A DNA stretch of 64,000 bases from Metabacillus mangrovi (GTDB lineage: Bacteria; Bacillota; Bacilli; Bacillales; Bacillaceae), in the NCBI RefSeq assembly GCF_009711125.1, contig NZ_WMIB01000011.1, forward strand, positions 55,761-119,760, read 5' to 3'. Both the position numbers and the translations under genes were made by a program. This document shows positions 35,805 through 45,256 of this stretch, one piece after another. The stretch's first letter is position 1. Every line of letters begins with the position of its first letter. The notes beneath the pieces are model-generated. The model saw only the letters and a program-made list of their open reading frames with translations. It was not told the DNA's origin and did not search any database.

Positions 35805-36443
35805 ATGAATATAAAGACAGGGTTGTTTTCATCATTCCGGGATCCGGAACGCATATATTACGAGGATGAGGATGCAAAAGGACTTCTGTCTTCCTGTATT
35901 CTGACGCTGCTTCCAAAGACGGCGGGGAGGGAGATTGTGATCCTCTGCATCGGTACGGACCGGTCAACCGGAGACAGTCTCGGTCCAATTGTCGGGACCC
36001 GGCTTGCGGAAATAGGACTGGAGCGGTTTCATGTGTACGGGACGCTTAAAGAGCCGGTGCATGCGGTCAATCTGGAGGATTCCATTGCCCGCATCAAGGA
36101 CACGCACCATAATCCATATATTATTGCCATTGATGCCTGTCTTGGAAAATTAAAGAGTGTCGGTTCCTTTCAGGTCGGACCGGGTCCGGTAAAACCGGGA
36201 GCAGGGGTCAACAAGGATCTTCCTGCGGTCGGGGATATGCATTTAACGGGGATCGTGAACGTGAGCGGGTTCATGGAGTTTTTTGTACTGCAGAACACCA
36301 GGCTTCATCTCGTGATGTCGATGGCCCATCTGATTGCGGAAAGCCTGAATGACGCAGAGAAACGGCATGTGGTCCGTTCCTCCTGGCTCAGGCGCACGCC
36401 TGTTGCAAAGCTGACGAACAAAAATGCCGGTGCTTTAGAATAA
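35805..36443 (+). CDS. yyaC: Putative spore protease-like protein YyaC
   Basis: 212 residues; CIGTDRSTGDSLGPIVGTRL and IIAIDACLGK belong to the YyaC/DUF1256 family, related in fold to the germination protease Gpr/hydrogenase-maturation peptidase group. Members are made in sporulation, but their substrate is not established. The upstream GTATA, then TATACTG about 18 bases later, could be a forespore-type promoter. It runs against its neighbours and ends with a 9-base convergent overlap with the DUF554 gene. Confidence 0.9.
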   Translation: MNIKTGLFSSFRDPERIYYEDEDAKGLLSSCILTLLPKTAGREIVILCIGTDRSTGDSLGPIVGTRLAEIGLERFHVYGTLKEPVHAVNLEDSIARIKDTHHNPYIIAIDACLGKLKSVGSFQVGPGPVKPGAGVNKDLPAVGDMHLTGIVNVSGFMEFFVLQNTRLHLVMSMAHLIAESLNDAEKRHVVRSSWLRRTPVAKLTNKNAGALE

Positions 36444-37139
36444 GCTGTGCTGAAGCCATACGATCAGAATCATGAAGGGGAGTGCCGGGAGCAGATTTGC
36501 TACCCGGATCGCTTTGATTTCAAGCATATTCAGTCCGATAGCCAAAATCATAACTCCTCCCGTGCCGGTCAGCTGGGCGATAAGGGACTCGAGCAGTTTT
36601 TCTTCGATCGACGCATGAATCAATCCAGCCAATAAGGCAATCGACCCTTCATAAAAAAAGACAGGGATTGCCGAGAACAGAACCCCGATGCCGAGCGTGC
36701 TCGCAAGGACAGCACTTGTAAACCCGTCGATCATCGATTTTGTCAGCAGGACACTGTGGTCTCCGCGGAGCCCGCTGTCTAAAGCCCCGACAATCGCCAT
36801 CGCTCCAATCACAAAGATCAGGGTAGCGGTGACAAATCCCTCTGCGATGTTTCCGGATTTGGATTTCCCCATTTTCCGTTCAAGAAAGCGGCCGGCCTGG
36901 TGCAGTTTTTCTTCAAGAGAGAAGAGTTCCCCAAGTACGGCCCCGCCGATCAGGCTGACGATCACGAAGAAAAAATCCTCTGCCTTCAACGCCATGGTGA
37001 TGCCAAGGATGGAAACAGATAACCCGATTGCCACCATGACGGTTTCTTTTATCCTGGCCGGTATCCTCGTCAGACACAGCCCGATTAACGTTCCGGCTGC
37101 AATTCCGAGTGCATTTGCCAGGCTTCCCAATAAAACCAT
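36435..37139 (-). CDS. DUF554 membrane protein
   Basis: 234 residues with six to seven membrane helices; VLLGSLANALGIAAGTLIG at the start and DGFTSAVLASTLGIGVLFSA are typical of DUF554 (YdfK/YqgA-like) proteins, whose function is unknown. It starts 16 bases after the spo0J stop and probably shares its transcript. Its 3' end overlaps yyaC. Confidence 0.9.
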   Translation of the reverse strand: MVLLGSLANALGIAAGTLIGLCLTRIPARIKETVMVAIGLSVSILGITMALKAEDFFFVIVSLIGGAVLGELFSLEEKLHQAGRFLERKMGKSKSGNIAEGFVTATLIFVIGAMAIVGALDSGLRGDHSVLLTKSMIDGFTSAVLASTLGIGVLFSAIPVFFYEGSIALLAGLIHASIEEKLLESLIAQLTGTGGVMILAIGLNMLEIKAIRVANLLPALPFMILIVWLQHSLF

Positions 37140-37155
37140 TCACAAAAACTCCAAT

Positions 37156-38001
37156 CTAGGATTCTTCTGCCGCAAGGAGCTCCAGGATCCGCTCAAGGTC
37201 ATGTGAATCCGTAAATTCGATTTCAATTTTCCCTTTGTTGTGCTGCTGTTTGATCGAGACCTTCGTTCCGAAATAAGCTTGCAGAGAGCTCTCGCGTTCT
37301 GCTAAAAACAGATCCCGCTTTTGAAGCTTCTTTGGATCGGGTGCATTTCCGCCGCTCTCGTTCAGCTGCTGCACGAGAATTTCCGTCTGCCGGACATTGA
37401 GCTGGTCTTTAATTATTTTTTCTGCCAGCAGCTTGATCTTCGATTTATTCTTTAATCCCAGAATGGTCCGGCCGTGGCCCATAGTCAGCCGGCCTTCATT
37501 AATCATGGTCTGCACCTCTGACGGAAGAGCGAGGAGGCGCAAATGGTTGGCAATATGCGGACGGCTTTTGCCGAGCCGTTTTGCCAGCTCTTCCTGCGTG
37601 AGGCCGAGCTCATCAAGCAGGGACTGGTAGGCTCTTGCCTCTTCCACCGGAGTCAGATCCTCCCGCTGGAGGTTTTCGAGCAGTCCAAGCTCCATCATCT
37701 GCTTATCATCGAGCTTCCGTACTACGGCAGGGACGGTCTCAAGACCGGCGAGCACAGCAGCACGGAATCGCCTTTCACCGGCAACAATCTCATATCCCTT
37801 GATGCTCTTCCGCACAATAATCGGCTGTAAGATCCCGTAGTGGAGGATCGATTCCTTTAGTTCTGCAATCGCATCCTCCTGAAAGACTTTGCGCGGCTGA
37901 TAGGGGTTCGGCCGCAGATCTTTGCATTTCAGCTCCTGTACACTTTCCTCTGTCCCTGCCTGCAAGAGGGATTCCAGTCCTTTCCCCAGTCCTTTAGGCA
38001 T
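37156..38001 (-). CDS. spo0J: Chromosome-partitioning protein Spo0J (ParB)
   Basis: 281 residues. It has an N-terminal ParB domain with GERRFRAA (CTP and parS contact), a helix-turn-helix region (LTQEELAKRLGKSRPHIANHLRLL) and a C-terminal dimerisation domain. It loads on parS as a CTP-dependent sliding clamp, recruits SMC and stimulates Soj. It overlaps the soj stop by eight bases. A parS-like site is found at 10093-10108. Confidence 0.96.
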   Translation of the reverse strand: MPKGLGKGLESLLQAGTEESVQELKCKDLRPNPYQPRKVFQEDAIAELKESILHYGILQPIIVRKSIKGYEIVAGERRFRAAVLAGLETVPAVVRKLDDKQMMELGLLENLQREDLTPVEEARAYQSLLDELGLTQEELAKRLGKSRPHIANHLRLLALPSEVQTMINEGRLTMGHGRTILGLKNKSKIKLLAEKIIKDQLNVRQTEILVQQLNESGGNAPDPKKLQKRDLFLAERESSLQAYFGTKVSIKQQHNKGKIEIEFTDSHDLERILELLAAEES

Positions 38002-38755
38002 TGGCCGCTACCTCCTTTGCAAGATCCAGATAGACTTCCGCTCCGCGTGAACGCGCATCGTATAGAATGATCGGCTGGCCGTGGCTCGGAGCCTCACTTA
38101 ATCTTACATTTCTTGGAATTACCGTCCTGTATACTTTCTCTCTGAAGTATTTCTTAACTTCTTCGATGACCTGGATCCCAAGGTTTGTCCGGGCATCAAG
38201 CATCGTCAGCAGAACGCCTTCGATCATGAGGTTCGTATTCAGATGCTTCTGGACGAGGCGGACCGTATTGAGAAGCTGGCTCAAGCCCTCAAGAGCGTAA
38301 TATTCACACTGCACCGGAATGATCACCGTATCGGCCGCTGTCAGGGCATTGATGGTCAGCAGACCGAGAGACGGGGGACAGTCAATCAAAATGTAATCGT
38401 AATTATGCTTTACTTTATCAAGCGCTCTTTTCAGTCTTACTTCCCGGGAAATAGTCGGAACCAGTTCAATTTCCGCGCCGGCCAGCTGAATGGTTGACGG
38501 GATCACATGAAGGTTTTCTACCGGAGAGGGGCTGATCGCTGCACTTGCTTCTTTATCCTCGACCAAGATGTCATAGATGCAATATTCCACATCCGCTTTT
38601 TCAATTCCGATTCCGCTCGTCGCGTTTCCCTGCGGATCCGTATCAACGAGAAGAACTTTTTTCCCTATATAGGCAAGGCAGGCACCAAGGTTTACTGAAG
38701 TCGTAGTCTTGCCCACGCCGCCTTTCTGATTTGCAATTGCAATGATTTTTCCCAT
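37994..38755 (-). CDS. soj: Chromosome-partitioning ATPase Soj (ParA)
   Basis: 253 residues from ATG 38755, where the conserved MGKIIAIANQKGGVGKTTT begins (deviant Walker A). Other motifs are VLLVDTDPQGNATSG and YILIDCPPSLGLL. Soj binds DNA as an ATP dimer and regulates DnaA and segregation with Spo0J. A candidate Noc site lies inside the gene. An unusual 2.8-kb accessory pocket separates it from noc. Confidence 0.96.
   Translation of the reverse strand: MGKIIAIANQKGGVGKTTTSVNLGACLAYIGKKVLLVDTDPQGNATSGIGIEKADVEYCIYDILVEDKEASAAISPSPVENLHVIPSTIQLAGAEIELVPTISREVRLKRALDKVKHNYDYILIDCPPSLGLLTINALTAADTVIIPVQCEYYALEGLSQLLNTVRLVQKHLNTNLMIEGVLLTMLDARTNLGIQVIEEVKKYFREKVYRTVIPRNVRLSEAPSHGQPIILYDARSRGAEVYLDLAKEVAANA
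38439..38452. promoter_or_regulatory. Noc-binding site inside soj
   Basis: ACTTCCCGGGAAAT matches the consensus ATTTCCCGGGAAAT at 13 of 14 positions, and the outer flanks also follow the TA...TA pattern. Confidence 0.65.
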
Positions 38756-38872
38756 GCGTTTCACCTGCTTCTGCATGACGTCCATGCATTCTGTCCTTTA
38801 AAGTTATTCTTCTATTCTACCAAAAAACGAACCCGCTTCGCCCTGATTTTTCTAAAATCTGCAAATATTTAG

Positions 38873-39160
38873 ATTGCCTGCTATTTTTCCGGCGAGGAAA
38901 TCCTAAACGAAATCGAGGCGTCCTTCGACGACCAGCCTCCTAATGAGACAAGGAGCGTGAACCAATGAACACAACAGTCGAAACAACCTTCATTCCGGAT
39001 AACAACTAAAAGAATAGCTGCTTGCAGACGCCATGCTAATTGGCATAAAGCGCACTATCAATCCAGCTGCTGCGTCATGATCGAAAGTTATGGGCACACC
39101 AGTGATCTGTATGTCAGGATTCGGGAGAGCGAATCCGAATACAAAAGAGAACTCGTATAG
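38873..39160 (+). pseudogene. Decayed accessory gene remnants
   Basis: Two coding-looking pieces occur without whole genes. One is open from 38873 with no start and ends ...QPPNETRSVNQ at a TGA overlapping an ATG (38965), itself preceded by AAGGAG; that ATG frame stops after 13 codons. A second frame then reads to 39160, ending ...TSDLYVRIRESESEYKREL-V. The ATGA-type overlap and ribosome site suggest the tail of an old operon in the same direction as the next gene. No family recognised. Confidence 0.3.
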
Positions 39161-39195
39161 ACCGTCATTCGGTTACTTAAAGGAGCGAATGCAAC

Positions 39196-39597
39196 ATGAT
39201 ACAAATGACAGTCCAATCGATTAAAGAACACGAAACAGAATCCCTGAACGCCATTGAGTCCTGCAACGTGACTGAAATCAAATCCATCATAGGGAGCAGC
39301 GGATTTACAAATGCTGAGAAAGTTCATCTGATCGAGAGCCGTCTGTTTATCGAAAAGTCCGAAGGGAACGAGCTTGCTGCTGAAATGAGCAAACTGAGAG
39401 CGATTGAAACGTTCTTCCAGTCAATCGCCTGCCATCATGAAGAACGTGGTGAAGACGCACCGAACGGCCCGCTCACAATCTTTGATTTTCTTGGAGAGGA
39501 GCCGGAAGAAGACGCTGATGAAAAAGACATCCCGGAAGGAGTCCAAGTTGCGGTCAGTCAATTCATGGGACACCTCCAGGCGCTTCTCACAAACTAA
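39196..39597 (+). CDS. Acidic hypothetical protein
   Basis: 133 residues from ATG 39196 with AAAGGAG ten bases upstream. It is predicted soluble and strongly acidic in its C-terminal third (GEEPEEDADEKD). I do not recognise it. It is transcribed opposite to soj and noc, follows the decayed genes and ends at a bidirectional terminator, so it belongs to the accessory pocket. Confidence 0.6.
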   Translation: MIQMTVQSIKEHETESLNAIESCNVTEIKSIIGSSGFTNAEKVHLIESRLFIEKSEGNELAAEMSKLRAIETFFQSIACHHEERGEDAPNGPLTIFDFLGEEPEEDADEKDIPEGVQVAVSQFMGHLQALLTN

Positions 39598-39619
39598 AAT
39601 CTAAAGAAGAAAGGCGAAA

Positions 39620-39655
39620 ATAAAACCGGAGCGCAATTTGCTCCGGTTTTATTAT
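39620..39655. terminator. Bidirectional terminator
   Basis: AAAACCGGAGC and its complement form an 11-pair stem with a 7-base loop, with T-rich sequence on both sides. It serves the acidic protein gene (plus) and the secreted protein gene (minus). Confidence 0.88.
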
Positions 39656-39690
39656 TCAGTGAAAAACGTATGCTTACATTTAGGTCACTA

Positions 39691-40431
39691 TTAGTTCTGA
39701 CAAACTAATTTCAGTGTCCATGTGCTACGGCCTCGATTCATTGTAACCCACGTACTAACCCCTACACCATGAAGCGTTATCACAGGCTCCCAACTACTAG
39801 GCGCATTATAGGCAAACGTATTACCCGATGGGTACATTGTTTGACTTTGTTGCACGTAACCACTATCTTTTAAACGTTGACCACTCGCACCATATATCAC
39901 CTTTTTTTGACTTATTGTCACTGAAGTATCAGCTCGCTCCCATCCACCAGTCGCACGAGTGATGTCGTGATACGTATAATCGCCCTTGACGTGTCTGGTG
40001 AAATAATAAGTGGCATAAGCTCTCACTGAGTATGACTCGTCCCACAATGAAGCCGATCTGGAACTGCTACCAGAAGCCATCTGCTGCCCCACGTCAGCGG
40101 TAAACGCAGTCACTGCGAATTCTTCAAGCCTTGTTCCATCATTTTTCTCTGAAACTTTTAAAAGTTGAGAAGTGGATATGAGGTCGACAGCGGTTTCACT
40201 CGCCCCTCCTCCTTCTTTGGTCAAAGAGGCGTCTAATTTGTCTTCGATCACATTGGCATCCAAATCATTGACGTTCTCTTTTGCTCTTTCAAATAGTTCA
40301 TCGATGTCTTTAATCTCGACTTCCTCCGAGAGTACACGTATTGGGGCATCACTAACTTTTGCAAAAGTAGATTCTCCGAAGAAACTAAACGCCAGTGTAA
40401 CCGTTAACATTAATGCAAACCATTTTTTCAC
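39691..40431 (-). CDS. Secreted protein of unknown function
   Basis: 246 residues from GTG 40431 (AAGGAAGTGGG upstream). A typical signal peptide, MKKWFALMLTVTLAFSFFG ending at TFA, is followed by an acidic helical region (about 45-75) and a C-terminal half rich in aromatic residues, Ser and Thr (RATGGWERADTSVTISQKK), suggesting a beta-rich fold. No family recognised; there is no wall-anchor motif. An accessory-pocket gene with somewhat lower GC than its neighbours. Confidence 0.7.
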   Translation of the reverse strand: MKKWFALMLTVTLAFSFFGESTFAKVSDAPIRVLSEEVEIKDIDELFERAKENVNDLDANVIEDKLDASLTKEGGGASETAVDLISTSQLLKVSEKNDGTRLEEFAVTAFTADVGQQMASGSSSRSASLWDESYSVRAYATYYFTRHVKGDYTYHDITRATGGWERADTSVTISQKKVIYGASGQRLKDSGYVQQSQTMYPSGNTFAYNAPSSWEPVITLHGVGVSTWVTMNRGRSTWTLKLVCQN

Positions 40432-40561
40432 GATTTAACCCACTTCCTTTTTATGTAATATATTCCATTTAAAGTTAACGCTTTTATTGTCGGAAATCAA
40501 TGTAAATTAGTAAAATATTCTAAATATTTTTTCATTTAAAAAAAAGGAAGTACCTTTCTAT

Positions 40562-40588
40562 TTGACGAATTGTTTTTAGTTAATAGAA
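40562..40588 (+). promoter_or_regulatory. Promoter of the small membrane-protein gene
   Basis: TTGACG is followed after 16 bases by TAGAAT. It lies about 20 bases before the ribosome site of the 50-residue gene. Confidence 0.55.
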
Positions 40589-40607
40589 TAGAAAGGGTGA
40601 TCCAATT

Positions 40608-40760
40608 ATGAACAGCGAAAAGAACAAGAAAAAGAAAAACCAAAGTCAGATTGAATCCGGCGATGCTCTTGGGCGAATCTTATCAGGAACGCCAACCATC
40701 GGTGGGGCAATTGTAATGGGAATCATCCTTATTATTGTTCTGTATAACATCTTTGCATGA
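40608..40760 (+). CDS. Small single-span membrane protein
   Basis: 50 residues from ATG 40608, with AAGGGTGATC (extended complement to the 16S tail) six bases upstream. A very basic N-terminus (MNSEKNKKKKNQ) is followed by one membrane helix (about 31-48, GGAIVMGIILIIVLYNIF). The family is not recognised. It has its own promoter but no clear terminator before the intron remnant. It faces away from the secreted-protein gene, with a 176-base shared upstream region. Confidence 0.62.
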   Translation: MNSEKNKKKKNQSQIESGDALGRILSGTPTIGGAIVMGIILIIVLYNIFA

Positions 40761-40819
40761 ATTTTTACATGCGGCGATTTTCGTCAACCGAACTATTTTT
40801 TGCTATTTTAACATCACAA

Positions 40820-41561
40820 ATCGAGTAGGAGGAGGTGATTAACCCTCGACCTCTCACACCACCGTACGTACGGATCCGTATACGGCGGTTCAATTTTATT
40901 CTAGGCACGTACTTTAATCCAGGGACTAGCCCAAATGAGGCTAGTTTCTTATTGTTATGGTTGTGGTCATTACCCACGAAGATGCAATTCGTGCTGGTCC
41001 CTTGCTTGTGTGGCTGTTTTTATAAGCATCATTTCGGTTCATTCCCAGTTTGATTAGGTTCTTTCGGCGGTTTTTAGCTGTCTTCCACTTTTTCCAGATA
41101 CACATTCTGAGCCTGAACAATGTGTGAGCATCGACTTTCCTCAGAAGCGTTCATAATGTTGCTCAATAAAGGCGACAGATTCCCCCCTTGCGGCGTACCG
41201 ATGACGGCTTCTTTATACTCGTCATTGATTTGGACCCCACTAACTAGGAATTTTCGGATTAAGGAGATGAAATCTCCGTCGTCCACTGTTCTTGAACAGT
41301 TAAGGTGCGTATTCTTTCCCTCCATCTATCTGCCATATATACGACGAAAGTACAGTAGCTATGGACTTCACCCTCTTTTGCAGCCTTATCCTCTAACGGC
41401 GCGTATTATATGATTTCTGTTTGTCAGACCGTAGGTTTGCCTCGAGCTTCCTTCAGATTCCACGTCGCCGTGGACACCCTTGCTTTTGGCTATGTACTTA
41501 CCGCTACTTAAGGTCGTACTTGGGACTTTCACCCGTTAGAGTTCGCCCATGCTGGGCGAAC
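40820..41561 (-). mobile_element. Collapsed group IIC intron
   Basis: Read on the minus strand, the first 250 bases from 41561 (GTTCGCCCAGCATGGGC, then GGGTGAAAGTCCC, CAAGGGTGTCC and GTGGAATCTGAAGGAAGC) match the 5' ribozyme domain of the Oceanobacillus-type IIC intron as I know it. The other end has the domain V/VI-like part (GAACCGCCGTATACGG, GTACGTACGGTGGTG, GGTTAATCACC) and stops near 40820 at ...CTACTCGAT. Between them lie only scraps of the reverse transcriptase/maturase: GTPQGGNLSPLLSNIM in one frame (about 41140-41190), and a C-terminal-domain-like KNLIKLGMNRNDAYKNSHTSKG near 41000. The catalytic YADD part is gone, so it is dead as a mobile element. It begins directly after the T run of the noc terminator. 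Confidence 0.85.
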
Positions 41562-41594
41562 AAAAAAACTCTCTAATCATAAGATTAGAGAGCT
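41562..41594 (-). terminator. Terminator of noc (intron target)
   Basis: On the minus strand AGCTCTCTAATC-TTAT-GATTAGAGAGT is followed by seven T, overlapping the noc stop. The intron remnant starts at the next base. Confidence 0.9.
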
Positions 41595-42465
41595 ACTTGG
41601 GAATTTTGATGGTGAATTGAATGTATTCTTCAAATTCTTCTTCTTCCGAATTGATCTGGACTCCCGTGTCCTGCACCATCGTAAGGGACTGCCGGATCGT
41701 GTTCATCGCGATCCGTGTGTCGCGGCTGAAGGCTTTGCGCTTCGGCTTTGGTTTTGGCTTTTCTTTTTCGAGCATTTTGACGACCCTGTCCTCGGTCTGC
41801 TTAACGTTCAGCTGCTTTTCGATGACCTCGAGCAGCAGGGCATTTTGAAGCTCGGGCTTTTTAAGAGGGATGAGCGCTCTTGCATGGCGCTCGGTTATGC
41901 TTTTCTGCATAAGGGATTCCTGCACCTCATCCGGGAGCTTCAGAAGCCGTAGCTTGTTCGCGACCGTGGACTGGCCTTTGCCGAGCCGCTGGGCGAGGGC
42001 TTCCTGTGTCAGCTCATGGAGTTCGAGAAGCCGTGCATAAGCAAGGGCCTCCTCAATGGCGGACAGCTCCTCACGCTGAAGGTTCTCGATCAGCGCCACA
42101 GATGCGGTTTCTTTATCATTAAATTCTTTAATAATGGCAGGAATGGTTTCCCAGCCCAATCTCTGGACCGCTCTCCAGCGGCGCTCACCGGCAATCAGCT
42201 CATATTTGCCGCCGGCTGGCCGGACAACAATCGGCTGGATGATTCCGTGTGTGCGGATTGTCATGGACAGCTCATCTATTTTTTCATCCGAGAAGACGGA
42301 ACGGGGCTGAAAACGGTTCGGAGTGATGTCAAGAACAGGAATCTGTTTGACTTCCTCCCGCACGGGTTCTTCTTCTGCTGCTGGTTCAATCTCCTGATTT
42401 TCAAGCGTCTGATCTGTTTCTTCCTTTTCTCCAAGACCGAAGAAACGGGAAAACGGATGCTTCAT
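41593..42465 (-). CDS. noc: Nucleoid occlusion protein Noc
   Basis: 290 residues. A ParB-like protein with an N-terminal amphipathic stretch ([15 protein letters not shown]) that in Noc binds the membrane, GERRWRAVQ in the CTP-binding domain and a helix-turn-helix region. It blocks Z-ring assembly over the chromosome by linking its DNA sites to the membrane. Distinguished from Spo0J by the N-terminus and by its place next to rsmG. Two candidate binding sites lie in the window. Confidence 0.93.
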   Translation of the reverse strand: MKHPFSRFFGLGEKEETDQTLENQEIEPAAEEEPVREEVKQIPVLDITPNRFQPRSVFSDEKIDELSMTIRTHGIIQPIVVRPAGGKYELIAGERRWRAVQRLGWETIPAIIKEFNDKETASVALIENLQREELSAIEEALAYARLLELHELTQEALAQRLGKGQSTVANKLRLLKLPDEVQESLMQKSITERHARALIPLKKPELQNALLLEVIEKQLNVKQTEDRVVKMLEKEKPKPKPKRKAFSRDTRIAMNTIRQSLTMVQDTGVQINSEEEEFEEYIQFTIKIPK

Positions 42466-42566
42466 ATGCGTACACCACCTTTTGAAACTGCCAATTTAGT
42501 ATTCTATTTTCTGAGCCGGAATTCCTGCATGCCAATAAGCACATGGGTACTTTTTCAAAATATGGA

Positions 42567-43286
42567 TCATTCAATTGGTGTTTTATTCGGTGTTCCGGGT
42601 TTGCGCGGATATTTTCCGGGAGTCGCTTTGATTTTATGGATGACGACGATGTTTCTGTCGCTTTCCTCAAGCGGCAGCTGGAAAGAATGAACGGCTTCAA
42701 CCTTTCCTCCAAGAACGGTGACCGCTTTTTCGCCTGCTTTCATTTCCTCGTCTGCGGATGCCGCTTTCAGGGCTACGAAGTGTCCGTCTTTTTTAACGAG
42801 CGGGAGGCAGAGTTCACTCAGCACAGACAGCCGGGCAACCGCTCTTGCTGTGGCCACATCATACTGTTCACGGTGCTGCTTGTTTTTGCCGAACGTTTCC
42901 GCTCTGTCATGATAAAAATGAACGTTCTCAAGCTTCAGCTGTTTGGCGAGCTCTTCTAAAAATGTGATCCGCTTGTTCAGTGAGTCAACGATAGAAACCT
43001 TAAGCTGCGGGAAGCAGATCTTGATCGGCAGGCTCGGGAATCCCGCTCCTGCACCGACATCACACAGGGACAGCGGCTTGGAAAAATCAAAATAAAAGGC
43101 AGCACTGATGGAGTCGTAGAAGTGCTTTAAGTAGACTTCCTTTTCCTCTGTGATAGAGGTCAGGTTCATTTTCTCATTCCACTCAACGAGCAGATGGTAG
43201 TACGTATCAAATTGGGAAAGCTGTTCCGGAGAAAGGGAAATGCCTTTCTCCTCCAGCTTGGATTGAAATAGGGAGATGTCCATCAT
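42567..43286 (-). CDS. rsmG: 16S rRNA (guanine527-N7)-methyltransferase RsmG
   Basis: 239 residues; ATG codons at 43286 and 43283 both fit the ribosome site. The SAM-binding motif is [14 protein letters not shown], and [19 protein letters not shown] is conserved. It methylates G527 in the 530 loop; loss gives low-level streptomycin resistance. Between mnmG and noc, as usual. Confidence 0.95.
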   Translation of the reverse strand: MMDISLFQSKLEEKGISLSPEQLSQFDTYYHLLVEWNEKMNLTSITEEKEVYLKHFYDSISAAFYFDFSKPLSLCDVGAGAGFPSLPIKICFPQLKVSIVDSLNKRITFLEELAKQLKLENVHFYHDRAETFGKNKQHREQYDVATARAVARLSVLSELCLPLVKKDGHFVALKAASADEEMKAGEKAVTVLGGKVEAVHSFQLPLEESDRNIVVIHKIKATPGKYPRKPGTPNKTPIE

Positions 43287-43306
43287 ACAATCCTTTCTTT
43301 TGTGCT

Positions 43307-45196
43307 TTAGTCGTTCGCTACTTTTGCTATGCGGCCCTGCTCAATATAAACGAGGAGGATGGATATGTCAGCCGGATTGACACCGGCGATCCTGGAAGCC
43401 TGCGCCATGGAGAGCGGACGCACTTCCTTCAGCTTCTGGCGTGCTTCGGATGCCAGGCTGTTGATCGCATCGTAATCGATGTTTTCCGGAATTTTTTTAT
43501 TTTCCATCTTTTTCAGTTTATCGACCTGCTGAAGGGATTTATCAATATACCCTTCGTATTTAATTTGAATTTCTACCTGCTCGGATACGTCCGGATCTAC
43601 AGAAACATCAGCAGGCGCAACGGCCGCGATGTGGCTGTAATTCACTTCCGGCCGCTTCAGAAGGTCCGCAGCACGGATCCCGTCCTTCAGCTCGCTGCCT
43701 CCGGTTGAGCGGATCATTTCCTGCACCGCTTCAGAAGGCTTCAGCATGGCTTTGGACAGGCGCTCTTTCTCCGCTTCGATCGCTGCTTTTTTATCTGTGA
43801 ACCGCTGATAACGGTCTTCACTGATCAAGCCAATCCGATGGCCTTTTTCCGTCAGGCGAAGATCGGCGTTGTCATGGCGGAGGAGAAGGCGGTATTCCGC
43901 ACGGGACGTCAACAGACGGTACGGCTCGCTCGTTCCTTTTGTGACCAGATCATCAATGAGCACACCAATATAGGCATCTGAGCGGCTTAGAATCAGCTGA
44001 TCGCGGCCGAGAGCTTTGAGGCCTGCGTTGATTCCTGCCATAATGCCCTGTCCGGCTGCTTCTTCATAGCCGGATGTTCCGTTGATCTGGCCTGCTGTAT
44101 AGAGGCCGGGTACTTTTTTCGTTTCCAGGGTCGGCCAAAGCTGAGTCGGAACGATCGCATCATATTCAATCGCATAGCCCGGTCTCATCATCTGGACATT
44201 CTCAAGGCCGGGAATGGTGCTCAATATCTGCTTCTGCACGTCTTCCGGAAGACTTGTGGAAAGACCCTGCACGTAAACTTCCTCCGTATTGCGGCCCTCT
44301 GGCTCAAGGAAGATCTGATGGCGCGGCTTGTCGTTGAAACGCACCACTTTATCTTCTATGGAAGGGCAATAGCGGGGGCCTGTCCCTTTAATCATACCGG
44401 AATACATCGGCGATCTGTGCAGATTGCTGTCGATGATCTGATGGGTTTCTTCACTTGTATACGTAAGCCAGCATGGAAGCTGATCGGTAATAAATTTCGT
44501 CGTCTCATACGAAAAGGCACGGGGTACTTCATCGCCCGGCTGGATTTCCGTTTTGCTGTAATCGATGGTTTTGCTGTCCACACGCGGAGGCGTTCCGGTT
44601 TTAAAACGGACAAGATCAAAGCCAAGCTCCTGCAGGTGCTCAGACAGCTTGATGGATGGCTGCTGATTATTCGGACCACTGGAATAAGAAAGCTCTCCGA
44701 GAATAATTTTTCCGCGAAGGAACGTTCCAGTCGTCAGTACAACGGTTTTGGAATGGTATTCAGCACCGGTCTGCGTGACAACACCTCGGCATTCGCCATC
44801 CTCGATCAGGAGGTGATCGACCATTCCCTGCATGAGGGTTAGGTTCGGTTCATTTTCCATAGTCTTTTTCATTTCGTGCTGATACGTAAACTTATCCGCC
44901 TGGGCACGCAATGCTCTCACGGCAGGACCTTTCCCTGTATTCAGCATTCTCATTTGAATGTGGGTTTTATCTATATTTTTGCCCATTTCTCCGCCAAGGG
45001 CATCGATTTCACGGACAACAATTCCTTTTGCGGGCCCTCCGACAGAAGGGTTGCAGGGCATAAACGCGACCATATCGAGATTGATGGTCAACGCAAGCGT
45101 CTTTGCGCCCAGTCTCGCAGCAGCAAGAGCGGACTCAACCCCGGCATGTCCGGCCCCAACAACGATGACATCATAATCACCAGCATGATATGCCAA
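43307..45196 (-). CDS. mnmG: tRNA uridine-5-carboxymethylaminomethyl modification enzyme MnmG (GidA)
   Basis: 629 residues from TTG 45196 with GGAGG eight bases upstream. The FAD-binding motif is [17 protein letters not shown]; conserved cysteine regions and the C-terminal helical domain that binds tRNA and MnmE follow. With MnmE it forms the cmnm5 group at wobble U34. Follows mnmE. Confidence 0.96.
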   Translation of the reverse strand: MAYHAGDYDVIVVGAGHAGVESALAAARLGAKTLALTINLDMVAFMPCNPSVGGPAKGIVVREIDALGGEMGKNIDKTHIQMRMLNTGKGPAVRALRAQADKFTYQHEMKKTMENEPNLTLMQGMVDHLLIEDGECRGVVTQTGAEYHSKTVVLTTGTFLRGKIILGELSYSSGPNNQQPSIKLSEHLQELGFDLVRFKTGTPPRVDSKTIDYSKTEIQPGDEVPRAFSYETTKFITDQLPCWLTYTSEETHQIIDSNLHRSPMYSGMIKGTGPRYCPSIEDKVVRFNDKPRHQIFLEPEGRNTEEVYVQGLSTSLPEDVQKQILSTIPGLENVQMMRPGYAIEYDAIVPTQLWPTLETKKVPGLYTAGQINGTSGYEEAAGQGIMAGINAGLKALGRDQLILSRSDAYIGVLIDDLVTKGTSEPYRLLTSRAEYRLLLRHDNADLRLTEKGHRIGLISEDRYQRFTDKKAAIEAEKERLSKAMLKPSEAVQEMIRSTGGSELKDGIRAADLLKRPEVNYSHIAAVAPADVSVDPDVSEQVEIQIKYEGYIDKSLQQVDKLKKMENKKIPENIDYDAINSLASEARQKLKEVRPLSMAQASRIAGVNPADISILLVYIEQGRIAKVAND

Positions 45197-45256
45197 TGTG
45201 GTTTCCTCCTTTATTTTTTACATCGTTTCATCTATTTCTCTGCTGTAATCAGCAGA

